A DNA stretch of 64,000 nt from CALAED01 sp036378315 (GCA_036378315.1 DASUWU010000044.1:16912-80911); one strand, 5' to 3'; shown: positions 53,177 through 61,557, counted from the stretch's first letter. The notes: a model not told the origin generated them from the letters alone. Translations and numbers: made by a program.

Positions 53177-53881
53177 GTGCTTTCTCGAGGAAGAGACGTT
53201 CATCCGACCTCCTCCGGTTCCGAAAATGATTTCGCGGCCGCGCTCATCGCCGAGTACGAGGCGCTGCGGCAGGAGGTCGGCAACCGGCAGACGCTCTCTT
53301 ACGCGATCATCGCGGTCGACCTGGCGGCCTTCGGTTCCGGGGTGACCGCGGTCGGCGGCCATCCCGAGGTCATGATCGGGCTGGCGGTGGTCTCGACCCT
53401 GCTCTGGATGTTCTGGCAGGCGCAGACGATGCAGATCGACCGGATCGCCGCTTACGTGGCGTTGCGCCTGCGTCCCGCGCTGGTCAGGCACTATGGGTGC
53501 GACGTGCTGGGGTGGGAAGGGTACGTCCGTAGGCTCACCTGGTCGCGGGAGACCGCGGTGCACGCACTCCACGACGGCCGGCAGGACGGCAAGGAAACGT
53601 ACATCTCGCGCAGCCGGGACGGCATCTACATTTCGCTGCTGCTCGGCGGCGGGACGCCGCTGTTCCTGGGGTTCGTGTCGGCGACGGAGTTCCAGGCGAC
53701 GTCGAGGGCCATCGCCTTCGAAGTGGCCTCCGCTCTGGGGTTGGTACTTTGGGCGTACGCGCTGGTCAGCGCGATCTCGGTCATGCGGGCTGACAAGGCC
53801 ATTGCCAAACAGATCATCGAAAGCGACAACGACCTGCGTCAGTGGCTCGAGGACGACGCATCGCCCGCCGCATCGGAGTGA
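53177..53881 (+). CDS. Hypothetical four-helix membrane protein
   Basis: 234 residues. Two hydrophobic segment pairs: TLSYAIIAVDLAAFGSGVTA with VMIGLAVVSTLLWMFWQA, and IYISLLLGGGTPLFLGFVSA with FEVASALGLVLWAYALVSAI. The loop between them is soluble (LGWEGYVRRLTWSRETAVHAL). No family recognised; similar membrane proteins accompany small regulatory genes in actinobacteria. GTG at 53177 is uncertain, as no ribosome site is obvious. Confidence 0.7.
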   Translation: MLSRGRDVHPTSSGSENDFAAALIAEYEALRQEVGNRQTLSYAIIAVDLAAFGSGVTAVGGHPEVMIGLAVVSTLLWMFWQAQTMQIDRIAAYVALRLRPALVRHYGCDVLGWEGYVRRLTWSRETAVHALHDGRQDGKETYISRSRDGIYISLLLGGGTPLFLGFVSATEFQATSRAIAFEVASALGLVLWAYALVSAISVMRADKAIAKQIIESDNDLRQWLEDDASPAASE

Positions 53882-53913
53882 TGCCGGCCAGCAGGTGGGC
53901 AAGGGTGGGGGAC

Positions 53914-54285
53914 ATGAAATACATGCTTCTTATCTACGGCAATCCCGGGGTGTGGGACGCGTGGTCGGCCGATGAGTTCGACGCCATCATGCGGGCGCAT
54001 GCCGAGCTGCAGAAGGAGCTCAAAGAGTCCGGTGAATACGTCGAGTCGCAGGGGTTGACGACGATCGGGGCCAAGACCGTACGGGTCGGCGGCGAGGTAC
54101 CGGTGGTGACCGACGGGCCGTTCACCGAGGCCAAGGAATATCTGGCCGGCTACTACATGGTGGACTGTGCCGACGTCGAGCGGGCGACCGAGATCGCCGG
54201 CCGGATCAGTGAGGCCAGGTACTGCCCGGTCGAGGTGCGGCGGTTCATCGATGAGGACCGGATGTCGCACGGCCCAGATACGTGA
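53914..54285 (+). CDS. YCII-related (DGPF domain) protein
   Basis: 123 residues. MKYMLLIYGNPGVWDAW at the start and VVTDGPFTEAKEYLAGYYMVDC are the DGPF/YCII-like signature with its conserved Asp. These small ferredoxin-like proteins are often beside ECF sigma factor genes, but none is here. ATG at 53914 has GGGTGGGG ahead; the longer frame upstream overlaps the previous gene. Its 3' end overlaps the convergent GNAT gene by 41 bases. Confidence 0.9.
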   Translation: MKYMLLIYGNPGVWDAWSADEFDAIMRAHAELQKELKESGEYVESQGLTTIGAKTVRVGGEVPVVTDGPFTEAKEYLAGYYMVDCADVERATEIAGRISEARYCPVEVRRFIDEDRMSHGPDT

Positions 54286-54880
54286 CGTTCCGGGCTTTCC
54301 TGACCGGGATCTCGTGGAAGCCGAGGCTGTCATAGAAGGCGCGGGCGCCGGTGTTCGCCGGGTCCATGCCGAGGTGGACGGCGGGCACCCCCTTGCGACG
54401 CAGCGCGTCCAGGAAGGCGCTCATCAGCCTGCGCCCATGCCCCCGGCGCTGGTAGGCGGGCAGCAGGTCGATATGGAGATGCGCCGGGTAGCCGGCCAGT
54501 TCGGGCCGCAGCATCCGTTCCGGGTTGTGCAGGGTTGCCACCATGGTGTCGGTCGGGGTGCGCGGCGGCCCGGCCGGCGCGGGATAGCGCGATTCCAGGG
54601 GCGGCAGCCAGGACGCGCGGTAGGCCTTGACGAAGGCGGCGGTGTCCGCGGTCCCGATGATGTAGCCGACGACGCGTCCGCCGTCGTCGACCACGAAAGC
54701 CAGGTCGGGTTCGAGGTGCACATACGGCCCGGCGTAGACGCTCGGCACGATGTCGGGGTCGGGATAGATATGCCGCGCATCGGCCCCCATGTCCGCGGTG
54801 CGGACGCAGACGTCGTACAGCGCGGCGTGATCGCCGGGACGGTAGGGGCGGACGACGGGAAGGGCGCTCACGCCGTTCAT
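54245..54880 (-). CDS. GNAT family N-acetyltransferase
   Basis: 211 residues. VRPYRPGDHAALYDVC begins the GNAT fold, LAFVVDDGGRVVGYIIG is strand 4, HLHIDLLPAYQRRGHGRRLMSAF in parts holds the acetyl-CoA pyrophosphate loop (QRRGHG), and NTGARAFYDSLGFHEI the last helix. The long insert before the acetyl-CoA loop resembles the acetyltransferase-like domain found in O-GlcNAcase homologues. Acceptor unknown. Confidence 0.9.
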   Translation of the reverse strand: MNGVSALPVVRPYRPGDHAALYDVCVRTADMGADARHIYPDPDIVPSVYAGPYVHLEPDLAFVVDDGGRVVGYIIGTADTAAFVKAYRASWLPPLESRYPAPAGPPRTPTDTMVATLHNPERMLRPELAGYPAHLHIDLLPAYQRRGHGRRLMSAFLDALRRKGVPAVHLGMDPANTGARAFYDSLGFHEIPVRKARNVTYLGRATSGPHR

Positions 54881-54906
54881 CCTGACCGGCGCCGGGCGGC
54901 GATCGC

Positions 54907-54912
54907 TAGCCT
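54907..54912 (+). promoter_or_regulatory. -10 box of leaderless promoter for the O-methyltransferase
   Basis: TAGCCT ends six bases before the GTG at 54919. Confidence 0.5.
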
Positions 54913-54918
54913 GGCGAT

Positions 54919-55593
54919 GTGACAGAGAACGCCGACCGGTGGGGTTCGGTCGATCGGTACATCACCGAGCTGCTCGTTCCGTCCGATCCGGCGCTGGACG
55001 CGGCGCTCGAGGCCAGCGTGGCGGCCGGACTGCCGACGATCAACGTGACGCCGAGCCAGGGCAAGCTGCTCCATCTGCTGGCGCGCATCCGGCGGGCGCG
55101 GGCGATCCTCGAGGTCGGCACGCTGGGCGGCTACAGCACGATCTGGCTGGCCAGGGCGCTGCCGCCGGGCGGTCGCCTGGTCACGCTCGAGGCCGACGCG
55201 CGGCACGCCGAGGTGGCGCGCGCCAACCTCGCCAGGGCGGGGCTGGCCGAGGTCGTCGAGGTACGGCTCGGACCGGCGCTGGAGACGCTGCCCGGGCTCG
55301 CCGCCGAGGGCGAAGGACCGTTCGACCTGACGTTCATCGATGCCGACAAGCCGAACAACCCGGAGTACTTCGCCTGGGCGGTCAGGCTGTCCAGCCCCGA
55401 TGGCGTGATCGTCGTCGACAACGTCGTACGCGGCGGCGCGCTGGCCGATACCGACCACGACGACCCGCGCGTCCAAGGGTCGCGGCGCCTGCACGAGGCG
55501 ATCGCCGCCGAGCCGCGCGCTACCGCCACCACGGTCCAGACCGTCGGCACGAAGGGGTACGACGGCTTCACCATCGCCCTCGTCACGGGCTGA
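54919..55593 (+). CDS. Class I SAM-dependent O-methyltransferase (COMT-like)
   Basis: 224 residues. ILEVGTLGGYSTIWLARALPPGG is motif I, and FDLTFIDADKPNNPEYFAWAV with VIVVDNVVRGG supplies the metal-binding Asp/Asn of the catechol/caffeoyl-CoA O-methyltransferase family. Substrate unknown. GTG start fits a leaderless transcript. The next gene begins five bases after its stop. Confidence 0.93.
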   Translation: MTENADRWGSVDRYITELLVPSDPALDAALEASVAAGLPTINVTPSQGKLLHLLARIRRARAILEVGTLGGYSTIWLARALPPGGRLVTLEADARHAEVARANLARAGLAEVVEVRLGPALETLPGLAAEGEGPFDLTFIDADKPNNPEYFAWAVRLSSPDGVIVVDNVVRGGALADTDHDDPRVQGSRRLHEAIAAEPRATATTVQTVGTKGYDGFTIALVTG

Positions 55594-55597
55594 CCGT

Positions 55598-56125
55598 ATG
55601 AAGGACGGAACCGTCGACGCGCCCCGGACTGCCCTGGTCCTCATCGATCTCCAGATGCGTCTCGTGGGCCAGCAGCTCGCCCCGTACGGCGGCGCGGACG
55701 TCGTACGGCAGTCGATGCGGCTCGCCCAAGCCGTACGGGACGCCGGCGGGCTCATCGTGGTCGTCCAGTGGGAGGAACCGGGACGGGATCCGCAACCGCC
55801 GGGCAGCGAGCTCGTCGACGAGATCGCGCCCCGTGCCGGCGATCTGCTGGTCACCAAGCGCACGTGGAGCGCGTTCCACGGGACCGGACTGCACGGGCGG
55901 CTCCAGAGCGAGGGCATCACCACGCTGGTCATCGCTGGGGTCGCGACCGGCTTCGGCGTCGAGTCGACCGCCCGCGACGCCTACGACCACGGCTATCGGC
56001 TCTTCCATGTCGAGGACGCGATGGCCGACGTCGACGCGGAGTCGCATGCCTTCGCGGTCGGCAAGGTCTTCCCGCTCCTCGGCACCGTCTGTTCCACCGA
56101 TGACCTGCTGGTCAGACTCGGCTGA
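55598..56125 (+). CDS. Isochorismatase-like hydrolase family protein lacking the catalytic cysteine
   Basis: 175 residues. The Asp of the triad is D17 in LVLIDLQM and the Lys is K87 in VTKRTWSAF. The cysteine position reads GVATGFGVESTARDA with G120, as I recall for E. coli YecD-like members of the family, so normal amidase chemistry is not expected. It starts five bases after the O-methyltransferase gene and is probably co-transcribed with it. The end overlaps the convergent TetR gene by 14 bases. Confidence 0.88.
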   Translation: MKDGTVDAPRTALVLIDLQMRLVGQQLAPYGGADVVRQSMRLAQAVRDAGGLIVVVQWEEPGRDPQPPGSELVDEIAPRAGDLLVTKRTWSAFHGTGLHGRLQSEGITTLVIAGVATGFGVESTARDAYDHGYRLFHVEDAMADVDAESHAFAVGKVFPLLGTVCSTDDLLVRLG

Positions 56126-56723
56126 GCCGCTGCGCCGGCGGAGCGCCGTCGGTGAGGCAGGCCTCGAAGATGGCGGTGAGGCGGGCGGTCAGCATCTCGC
56201 GGTCGGCCGTACGCAGATCCGCGAGGCCGAGAAGGCGGCGCAGCGTCCCGCTGCCCATGAGGACCGAGGCGGCGAGCAGCGCCCTGACCCTGGCGTCCGG
56301 GCCTGACAGCTTTGCGGCCAGCGGGCCGACCATCGCGCGTTCGGTGCGTTCGCGGAGCATCGGCTTGAGTTCGGCGCTGCCGACGGAGCGGTCGAGCGCC
56401 CGCAGCACCGGGCTCTCCCCGCCGCTGTGGATCTGCCGTACGACGTGCTCGGCCAGCCGCCGGGGCAGCCCGGCCGGGTCGCCCTCGATCACGGTACGTA
56501 CGGTGGGCTCGGCGGCCAGCACCTCGCCGAACAGCTCGGCCTTCGACCCGAAGTAGCGGCTGATCAGCGCGACGTTGGCCTCGGCGGCGGCGGCGATCAT
56601 CCGTACGGTCACGTGGTCGTAGCCGTGCTCGGCGAACAGCCGGCGCGCGGCGTCGAGCAACCGCTGCCGGGTCGCCGCCCGGTCGCGGGGCGGCCGCTCG
56701 CCCACGCCGCTCGTCCTTGTCAT
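56112..56723 (-). CDS. TetR family transcriptional regulator
   Basis: 203 residues. The HTH is at about 18-62 (ATRQRLLDAARRLFAEHGYDHVTVRMIAAAAEANVALISRYF in parts), with the C-terminal effector-binding helices ending in LTARLTAIFEACL. ATG at 56723 is preferred over GTG at 56732 because a TACCGT box lies seven bases before it. It is divergent from the DHA2 efflux gene, a classic repressor-pump pair; a CTTGTAAACAAG repeat in the pump promoter is a likely operator. Confidence 0.92.
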   Translation of the reverse strand: MTRTSGVGERPPRDRAATRQRLLDAARRLFAEHGYDHVTVRMIAAAAEANVALISRYFGSKAELFGEVLAAEPTVRTVIEGDPAGLPRRLAEHVVRQIHSGGESPVLRALDRSVGSAELKPMLRERTERAMVGPLAAKLSGPDARVRALLAASVLMGSGTLRRLLGLADLRTADREMLTARLTAIFEACLTDGAPPAQRLSRV

Positions 56724-56730
56724 GGTCGCC

Positions 56731-56736
56731 ACGGTA
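56731..56736 (-). promoter_or_regulatory. -10 box of leaderless promoter for the TetR gene
   Basis: TACCGT on the reverse strand ends seven bases before the ATG at 56723. Confidence 0.4.
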
Positions 56737-56755
56737 GCGGGCCCGGCCGGTGGCT

Positions 56756-56784
56756 TTGACTTGTAAACAAGCGCATACTAGCGT
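56756..56784 (+). promoter_or_regulatory. Promoter and TetR-type operator of the DHA2 efflux gene
   Basis: TTGACT (56756-56761) as -35 and TAGCGT (56779-56784) as -10 have a 17-base spacer. The inverted repeat CTTGTAAACAAG (56760-56771) overlaps the -35, so the divergent TetR protein probably represses here. Confidence 0.6.
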
Positions 56785-56789
56785 CTTGC

Positions 56790-56802
56790 CTGCAGACTGC
56801 AG
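56790..56802. promoter_or_regulatory. Inverted repeat CTGCAG-A-CTGCAG
   Basis: A six-base inverted repeat with a single central base, just downstream of the -10 of the efflux gene. Could be a second regulator site. It has the same A-centred design as the site at 26618-26632 but differs at symmetric positions. Confidence 0.4.
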
Positions 56803-56888
56803 CTAAGCCGTACAGACCGTCCAGAAAACACAGATCTCTCCGGACGCTCGGCCCCATACAGCCCCGGAACCCTCCAAGGATCTCGAGC

Positions 56889-58472
56889 ATGACGTACACG
56901 ACGGGCGCGGAGGTGGCCGACCCGGCGGCCGAGCTGCGCGCCCACTACTCCCATCGCGAGATCCTCGAGATCCTGTCCGCGCTGCTGCTCGCGCTGCTCA
57001 CCGCGATGATCTCATCGACCGTGATCAGTACGGCGCTGCCGACGATCGTCGGGGCACTCGGCGGCCAGGACCAGCTGTCGTGGGTGGCGAGCGCGGCGCT
57101 GCTCACGATGACGGTCTCGACGCCGCTCTGGGGCAAGCTGTCCGATCTGTTCGGGCGCAAGCTGATGTTCCAGTCCGCGCTCGTGGCGTTCGTGGCCGGA
57201 TCGCTCATGGCCGGCTTCGCTCCCTCGATCGGCCTGCTCATCGCGGGACGGGCCATCCAGGGCCTCGGCGCCGGCGGCATGTACTCGCTCACCCAGGTGA
57301 TCCTGGGCGACATCGTCGAACCTCGCGAACGCGGCAGGTACGCCGGCTACACCGGCGCGGTCTTCGGCGTCGCCACGGTGGCCGGCCCGCTGCTCGGCGG
57401 GTTCATCGTGGACACCAGTTGGCTCGGCTGGCGCTGGTGCTTCTTCATCTGCGTCCCGCTCGCGGGCGTGGCGTTCGCCGTGATCCAGCGAAAGCTCGAC
57501 CTGCCGCTGGTCAAGCGCGCCGCCCGGATCGACTGGTTCGGCGCGGGCACCGTGACGGGCGGCGCCGCCGCGCTGATGCTGCTGCTGTCCATGGGCGGCC
57601 AGGAGTACGCCTGGGCCTCGCGGTGGACGTACGGCCTGGGCGCGCTGAGCGCCGTGCTGTTCGTGCTCGCGATCGTCGCCGAACGCCGCGCCGCCGAACC
57701 CATCCTGCCGCCCCGGCTGTTCCGCGACCGTACGTTCGTGCTGACCAGCGTGGCCTCGCTGTTCACCGGCATGTCGATGTACTGCGTGATGATCTACATG
57801 CCGCAGTACCTGCAGATCGTCAAGCGGATGACCCCGACCGCGTCCGGCTTGATGACGTTGCCCATGGTGATCGGCCTGCTCGTCGCATCGATCGGCTCGG
57901 GCCGCGTGGTGACGGTGACCGGCCGGTGGAAGGCCTTTCCGGTCGCCGGCTTGCTGCTGGTCGGGGCCGGCATGGTGGCGCTGTCCCGCATCCACGTCGG
58001 TACGGGCGGCGTCGTCATCGGCGCCGACCTCGCCGTCGTCGGCATCGGGATCGGGCTGTCCATGCAGATCCTCATCCTCGCCGCGCAGAACGCCGTACGG
58101 CCCGCGGACATGGCATCCGCGACGTCGGGGGTGGCGTTCTTCCGTGCCCTCGGCGGCGCGCTCGGCGTCGCCGCGTTCGGCGCGATCCTCACCGGCCGGC
58201 TGCGGGACGAGATGTCCGCGCTGCTGCGCGCCGCCCATCTGCGGGGAGCGGGCGGGGGCGGCGCCTCCGTGGACCTGGGCGCGCCGGAGTCCATCAACCG
58301 CCTGCCCGCGCCGATCCTGCACATCGTGCACGAATCGTTCACCCGGGCCATGGAGACGGTCTTCCTCGCCGCCGTGCCGGTCACCCTGCTCGGCTTCCTC
58401 GCTGTCGTAGCGTTGAAGGAATTGCCGCTGCGCTCGGCGCGTAGCAAGGTGCGACTCGACCCCGACTCCTGA
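56889..58472 (+). CDS. DHA2 family (EmrB/QacA-type) multidrug efflux MFS transporter
   Basis: 527 residues with fourteen membrane helices. STVISTALPTIVGALGG is the DHA2 motif D1-like start, PLWGKLSDLFGRKLMF motif A and GPLLGGFIVDTSWLGWRWCFFI the motif C region. A large loop near 440-475 is Gly-rich. It exports hydrophobic drugs or natural products with protons. AAGGA precedes the ATG. It has a 165-base divergent region with the TetR gene. Confidence 0.95.
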   Translation: MTYTTGAEVADPAAELRAHYSHREILEILSALLLALLTAMISSTVISTALPTIVGALGGQDQLSWVASAALLTMTVSTPLWGKLSDLFGRKLMFQSALVAFVAGSLMAGFAPSIGLLIAGRAIQGLGAGGMYSLTQVILGDIVEPRERGRYAGYTGAVFGVATVAGPLLGGFIVDTSWLGWRWCFFICVPLAGVAFAVIQRKLDLPLVKRAARIDWFGAGTVTGGAAALMLLLSMGGQEYAWASRWTYGLGALSAVLFVLAIVAERRAAEPILPPRLFRDRTFVLTSVASLFTGMSMYCVMIYMPQYLQIVKRMTPTASGLMTLPMVIGLLVASIGSGRVVTVTGRWKAFPVAGLLLVGAGMVALSRIHVGTGGVVIGADLAVVGIGIGLSMQILILAAQNAVRPADMASATSGVAFFRALGGALGVAAFGAILTGRLRDEMSALLRAAHLRGAGGGGASVDLGAPESINRLPAPILHIVHESFTRAMETVFLAAVPVTLLGFLAVVALKELPLRSARSKVRLDPDS

Positions 58473-58547
58473 CAGACTGACAAAGGCGGTCGCGGCCGGG
58501 TAGGCCCGGATCACCGGCTGGAGACGGACGAGGTCTGGAGGACGGTT

Positions 58548-59279
58548 GTGCCCAGGCGGGCAGCTCTGGCGGTCATCATCACTCTCGGCTTGGTGGCGGC
58601 GGCGGTGGCGCTGACCGGCACAGTGGTCGCGTCATCCGGCAGGACGCATCCGGCGAGATTCAGATCTCCGCTGCTCGTCTACCCGGTCACGCAGGCCAAC
58701 CCGGGCCAGTGCCCGGCGGGAACCGCCGGCATCACCGGCCCCGGCCAGCAGGGACAGACGTGCTACCGGGTCGCCCAGGGCATCGTCATCCGCCGCGTGA
58801 CCGACATCCACGTACAGCGTGGCGACACCGGCTACGAGGTCGCCATCAGCCTGCTGCCCGCGGACAGCCGGTCGTTCGCCTCGCTGACCCGCCGCATGGC
58901 CGGCGGCAGCCTGGCCCTCGTCGTCCGGGGCCGCGTCGTCACCGCGCCCAGCGTGCAGGCCCCCATCACCGAAGGCAAGATTCTCATCACCGGTGCCACC
59001 CGCCGCGAGGATGCCGACCAGCTGGTCCGCGAGCTGAAGGGCGCCGCCCCGCCCCCCGCCGCCACCCCGCCGCCGTCCATCCCGCCGACCCCGGTCACCC
59101 CCGGCGGCCCGTCACCCGGCCTCGGCCTGCCCGGGCTCGGCTCGCCAGGCCTGAGCTCGCCCGGCCTGAGCTCGCCGGCCACGCCGACCTCGCCCGGGTC
59201 GGCCTCCCCTGGATACACCTCGCCGCTGTTCCCGCCCGCTCCCGGCGCGGCCCAACGTTCGGTGCCCGCCGTCCCCTGA
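58548..59279 (+). CDS. Membrane-anchored SecD-like (SecDF P1 head) domain protein
   Basis: 243 residues. One N-terminal hydrophobic segment (LAVIITLGLVAAAVALTGTVVA) acts as signal or anchor. Residues 80-168 (YEVAISLLPADSRSFASLTRRM, LALVVRGRVVTAPSVQAPI, ILITGATRREDADQLVRELKG in parts) resemble the periplasmic P1 head of SecD, without the twelve-helix translocon part. The last 75 residues are Pro/Ser/Gly repeats (SPGLSSPGLSSP). Two cysteines lie in GQCPAGTAG and GQTCYRVAQG. GGAGG precedes the GTG. Free-standing SecD heads are found in some actinobacteria; the role is unknown. Confidence 0.78.
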   Translation: MPRRAALAVIITLGLVAAAVALTGTVVASSGRTHPARFRSPLLVYPVTQANPGQCPAGTAGITGPGQQGQTCYRVAQGIVIRRVTDIHVQRGDTGYEVAISLLPADSRSFASLTRRMAGGSLALVVRGRVVTAPSVQAPITEGKILITGATRREDADQLVRELKGAAPPPAATPPPSIPPTPVTPGGPSPGLGLPGLGSPGLSSPGLSSPATPTSPGSASPGYTSPLFPPAPGAAQRSVPAVP

Positions 59280-59300
59280 CGGGCCGTGCCGGACGGGACG

Positions 59301-59918
59301 CTACGCCGTGCCGTCGCGCGGCGGGTCGGGGAGGATGGTGTCCTGCCTGTGAGCAGCGTAGAAATCGGTTTGGCGCGCCATGATGGTCCGCATCGACGTG
59401 CCGCGGGGGACACCGTAGACGGTGCCGGGAAAGTCCAACTCCTGTTGTCTCTCCCACAGCTCCGCGTGCCGGTCGGGCGAGAACAGTTCCGCCGGATCAC
59501 CGGCCGCGATCCAGCCGATGGGAACGACGCTGCCCGTCCGCAGCCTCGAGTTGACGTGCAGCACGCTGTTGATCCGCAGTTCGCAGCGCGCCTCGGCGAC
59601 GGCGCCCGGGAAGATGGACACGCCCGTGGCGACGAAGACCTCGTCTTCGACGGTCGCGCCGTTGACGTGCGCGTGCGGTCCGATCAACACCGCGTCGCCG
59701 AGCACCGCCGGATGCTTGGCCCGGCCCCTGATCAGCGCGTTCTCCATCACGACCACGTCCGATCCGGTGCGTACCTCACCGTTCTCCGCGGTGAGCACGG
59801 CGCCGTGCAGGACGCGCGCCCGCTCGCCCAGGACCACCGCCCCGCAGAGCACGGCCGAGGGAGCCACGTACGCGGACTCGGGGACAACCGGCGACTTGCC
59901 ACGGTGCTCGAGCAACAT
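59301..59918 (-). CDS. Gamma-carbonic-anhydrase-like left-handed beta-helix protein
   Basis: 205 residues. Hexapeptide-type turns run from about 20 to 140 (VVPESAYVAPSAVLCGAVVLG, VVVMENALIRG, AVLIGPHAHVNGATVEDEVFVATG in parts). Of the gamma-carbonic anhydrase zinc ligands, a His is visible in GPHAHVNGA, but the other positions are not clear, so it may be an acyltransferase-like relative without anhydrase activity. The C-terminal 60 residues are helical. ATG at 59918 fits a TACGAT box six bases ahead; a GTG further upstream is in frame. Confidence 0.8.
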   Translation of the reverse strand: MLLEHRGKSPVVPESAYVAPSAVLCGAVVLGERARVLHGAVLTAENGEVRTGSDVVVMENALIRGRAKHPAVLGDAVLIGPHAHVNGATVEDEVFVATGVSIFPGAVAEARCELRINSVLHVNSRLRTGSVVPIGWIAAGDPAELFSPDRHAELWERQQELDFPGTVYGVPRGTSMRTIMARQTDFYAAHRQDTILPDPPRDGTA

Positions 59919-59924
59919 CCCAGG

Positions 59925-59930
59925 ATCGTA
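59925..59930 (-). promoter_or_regulatory. -10 box of leaderless promoter for the beta-helix protein
   Basis: TACGAT on the reverse strand ends six bases before the ATG at 59918. Confidence 0.5.
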
Positions 59931-60025
59931 TGCGGTCCTCTCGGACGCGCGATCGTGCACGGCCGCCAGGGCCGCCAGGGGCCGGCGGCCGAATGAGGCG
60001 TCCCACCTGGGGTAGTGCCCGTCCT

Positions 60026-60505
60026 ATGGAGACCGAGATCGTGATCCGTGAGGTCGAGGAGATCGAGAGCCGCTCGGGGAACGTCCGGTATGTCGTGCGC
60101 GACGCCGACGGGCGGGAGTACGTGACCTTCCGCGCGCGGATCGGGCGCGAGGCTCGCCGCCACGAGGGGCGGCGCGCTCGCATCACCTACCACGAAGAGG
60201 ACCGTGGCGGTTTCCACAACGTCTACCTCGACGAAGTCACCGAGGCCTCCGCCGAGGCGCCCCCCGCCGGCTCCGCCGAGCCCACGGACGTCGGCGCCGA
60301 CCACGGCGACGGCAAGAACCCCGACGAGGCGGGCTGGGACACCGCGGTGGAGGCCGCGCCTTGGCTGGTCGGAACGCAGGAGCCGACCGAGGCCGTCCCG
60401 CCGGAGCGCCTGTACGAACGGCTACGGCCGTTCAAGGACCTCGTCGCCGACGACATACGCGGGCGGCACGAAGAGAAGGACACCAAGGATCCCGGCGACG
60501 GCTGA
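60026..60505 (+). CDS. Hypothetical protein with beta-barrel-like N-terminal half
   Basis: 159 residues. Residues 1-70 alternate beta-type segments (EIVIREVEEIESRSGNVRYVV, REYVTFRARIG, RARITYHEEDRGGFHNVYL in parts) and may form a small OB-like barrel. Residues 75-110 are a disordered acidic linker, and the end has PERLYERLRPFKDLVADDIRG, an amphipathic helix. I know no family. ATG at 60026 follows no clear ribosome site. It is followed after 110 bases by the methyltransferase gene in the same direction. Confidence 0.65.
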   Translation: METEIVIREVEEIESRSGNVRYVVRDADGREYVTFRARIGREARRHEGRRARITYHEEDRGGFHNVYLDEVTEASAEAPPAGSAEPTDVGADHGDGKNPDEAGWDTAVEAAPWLVGTQEPTEAVPPERLYERLRPFKDLVADDIRGRHEEKDTKDPGDG

Positions 60506-60615
60506 GCCGGAGTCCCCAGGCGCGGGCGGTGAGTGTGCCTGACTCCGCGTCGCAGGAGCGCTGCGGCCCCGGCTACGATCGGGGGGTGCTCCCGAAGCCG
60601 GAGGAGGGCCCCACG

Positions 60616-61503
60616 ATGCCCGGATCGGACCAGCCAGGTCCGGTGAGTGCCAGGTACCCGAACAGCGCCCGTATCTGGAATTACCATCTCGGCGGGAAGG
60701 ACAATTACTCGATCGACCGAGAGGCGGCTGAGGCGGCCAACGCGATGGCGCGCGAGATCGGCACGCCGACCGGCCCGGAGGCCGCCCGCGAGGGTCGGCA
60801 TCTGTTGCAACGGATGGTTGACTTCATGGCGAGCCAGGGGATTCGCCAATTCCTTGATCTTGGGTCCGGTTTTCCGAACATGGCGAACACCCATCAGATC
60901 GCCCACCGGGCCGACCCCGGCGCCCGGGTGATTTATGTCGACCTCGACCCCGTGGTGTCCACCCACCAGGCGGCGCTCATGGCGGGCCCCAATGTGCTGA
61001 CCATCAACGCGGATCTTCGGGTGCCCAAGCAGGTCCTCGACGATCGGCGGGTTCGCGAGCTGTTCGACTTCGACCAGCCCGTAGGACTCATTTTCGTCTG
61101 TATGTTGCACTGCTTGTGGGACCATGAAGATCCCTGGGGGGTCGTACGGCAGTTCCGCGACGCGGTCGCGCCGGGAAGCCATCTCGCGCTCAGTCACCTC
61201 ATCAATGAAGGCGACCACCGCGAGGCCGCCGAGGCGCTTTTTGAAATCAGCAAGGGCTGGAGCGCGCCGCTCATTTGCCGAAGCCGAAATGACGTCGCGC
61301 GCTTCTTCGACGGTTTCGAGTTGGTGGACCCCGGATTGGTGGCGCCCGCCAGGTGGAGACCCGAGCTCAATGACCCCCTTCGCGTCCCCACCCCGACCAA
61401 CGACGAAGGCGAATTCGTCGTCGGCAACTTCCCCGTCGAACCGCTGACCGCGGTCGCCAGCGTCGAGTCGCATCTGTGCGGGGTGGGAAAGAAGATCGGC
61501 TAG
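60616..61503 (+). CDS. SAM-dependent methyltransferase, actinobacterial PF04672 family
   Basis: 295 residues. SARIWNYHLGGKDNYSIDREAAE is the marker of this large actinobacterial family, then FLDLGSGFPNMANTHQIA (motif I) and VIYVDLDPVVSTHQAAL. The family is abundant in Streptomyces and Streptosporangiales, but substrates are largely unknown. GGAGGAGGG lies ahead of ATG 60616; a GTG at 60586 is an in-frame alternative. Confidence 0.93.
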   Translation: MPGSDQPGPVSARYPNSARIWNYHLGGKDNYSIDREAAEAANAMAREIGTPTGPEAAREGRHLLQRMVDFMASQGIRQFLDLGSGFPNMANTHQIAHRADPGARVIYVDLDPVVSTHQAALMAGPNVLTINADLRVPKQVLDDRRVRELFDFDQPVGLIFVCMLHCLWDHEDPWGVVRQFRDAVAPGSHLALSHLINEGDHREAAEALFEISKGWSAPLICRSRNDVARFFDGFELVDPGLVAPARWRPELNDPLRVPTPTNDEGEFVVGNFPVEPLTAVASVESHLCGVGKKIG

Positions 61504-61544
61504 CCGGCCAGGCATGGGTGTGTCCGAACCCCACGCTGACGCGC

Positions 61545-61550
61545 TAACCT
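61545..61550 (+). promoter_or_regulatory. -10 box of leaderless promoter for the arginase-like gene
   Basis: TAACCT ends seven bases before the ATG at 61558. Confidence 0.5.
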
Positions 61551-61557
61551 CCGTCGG

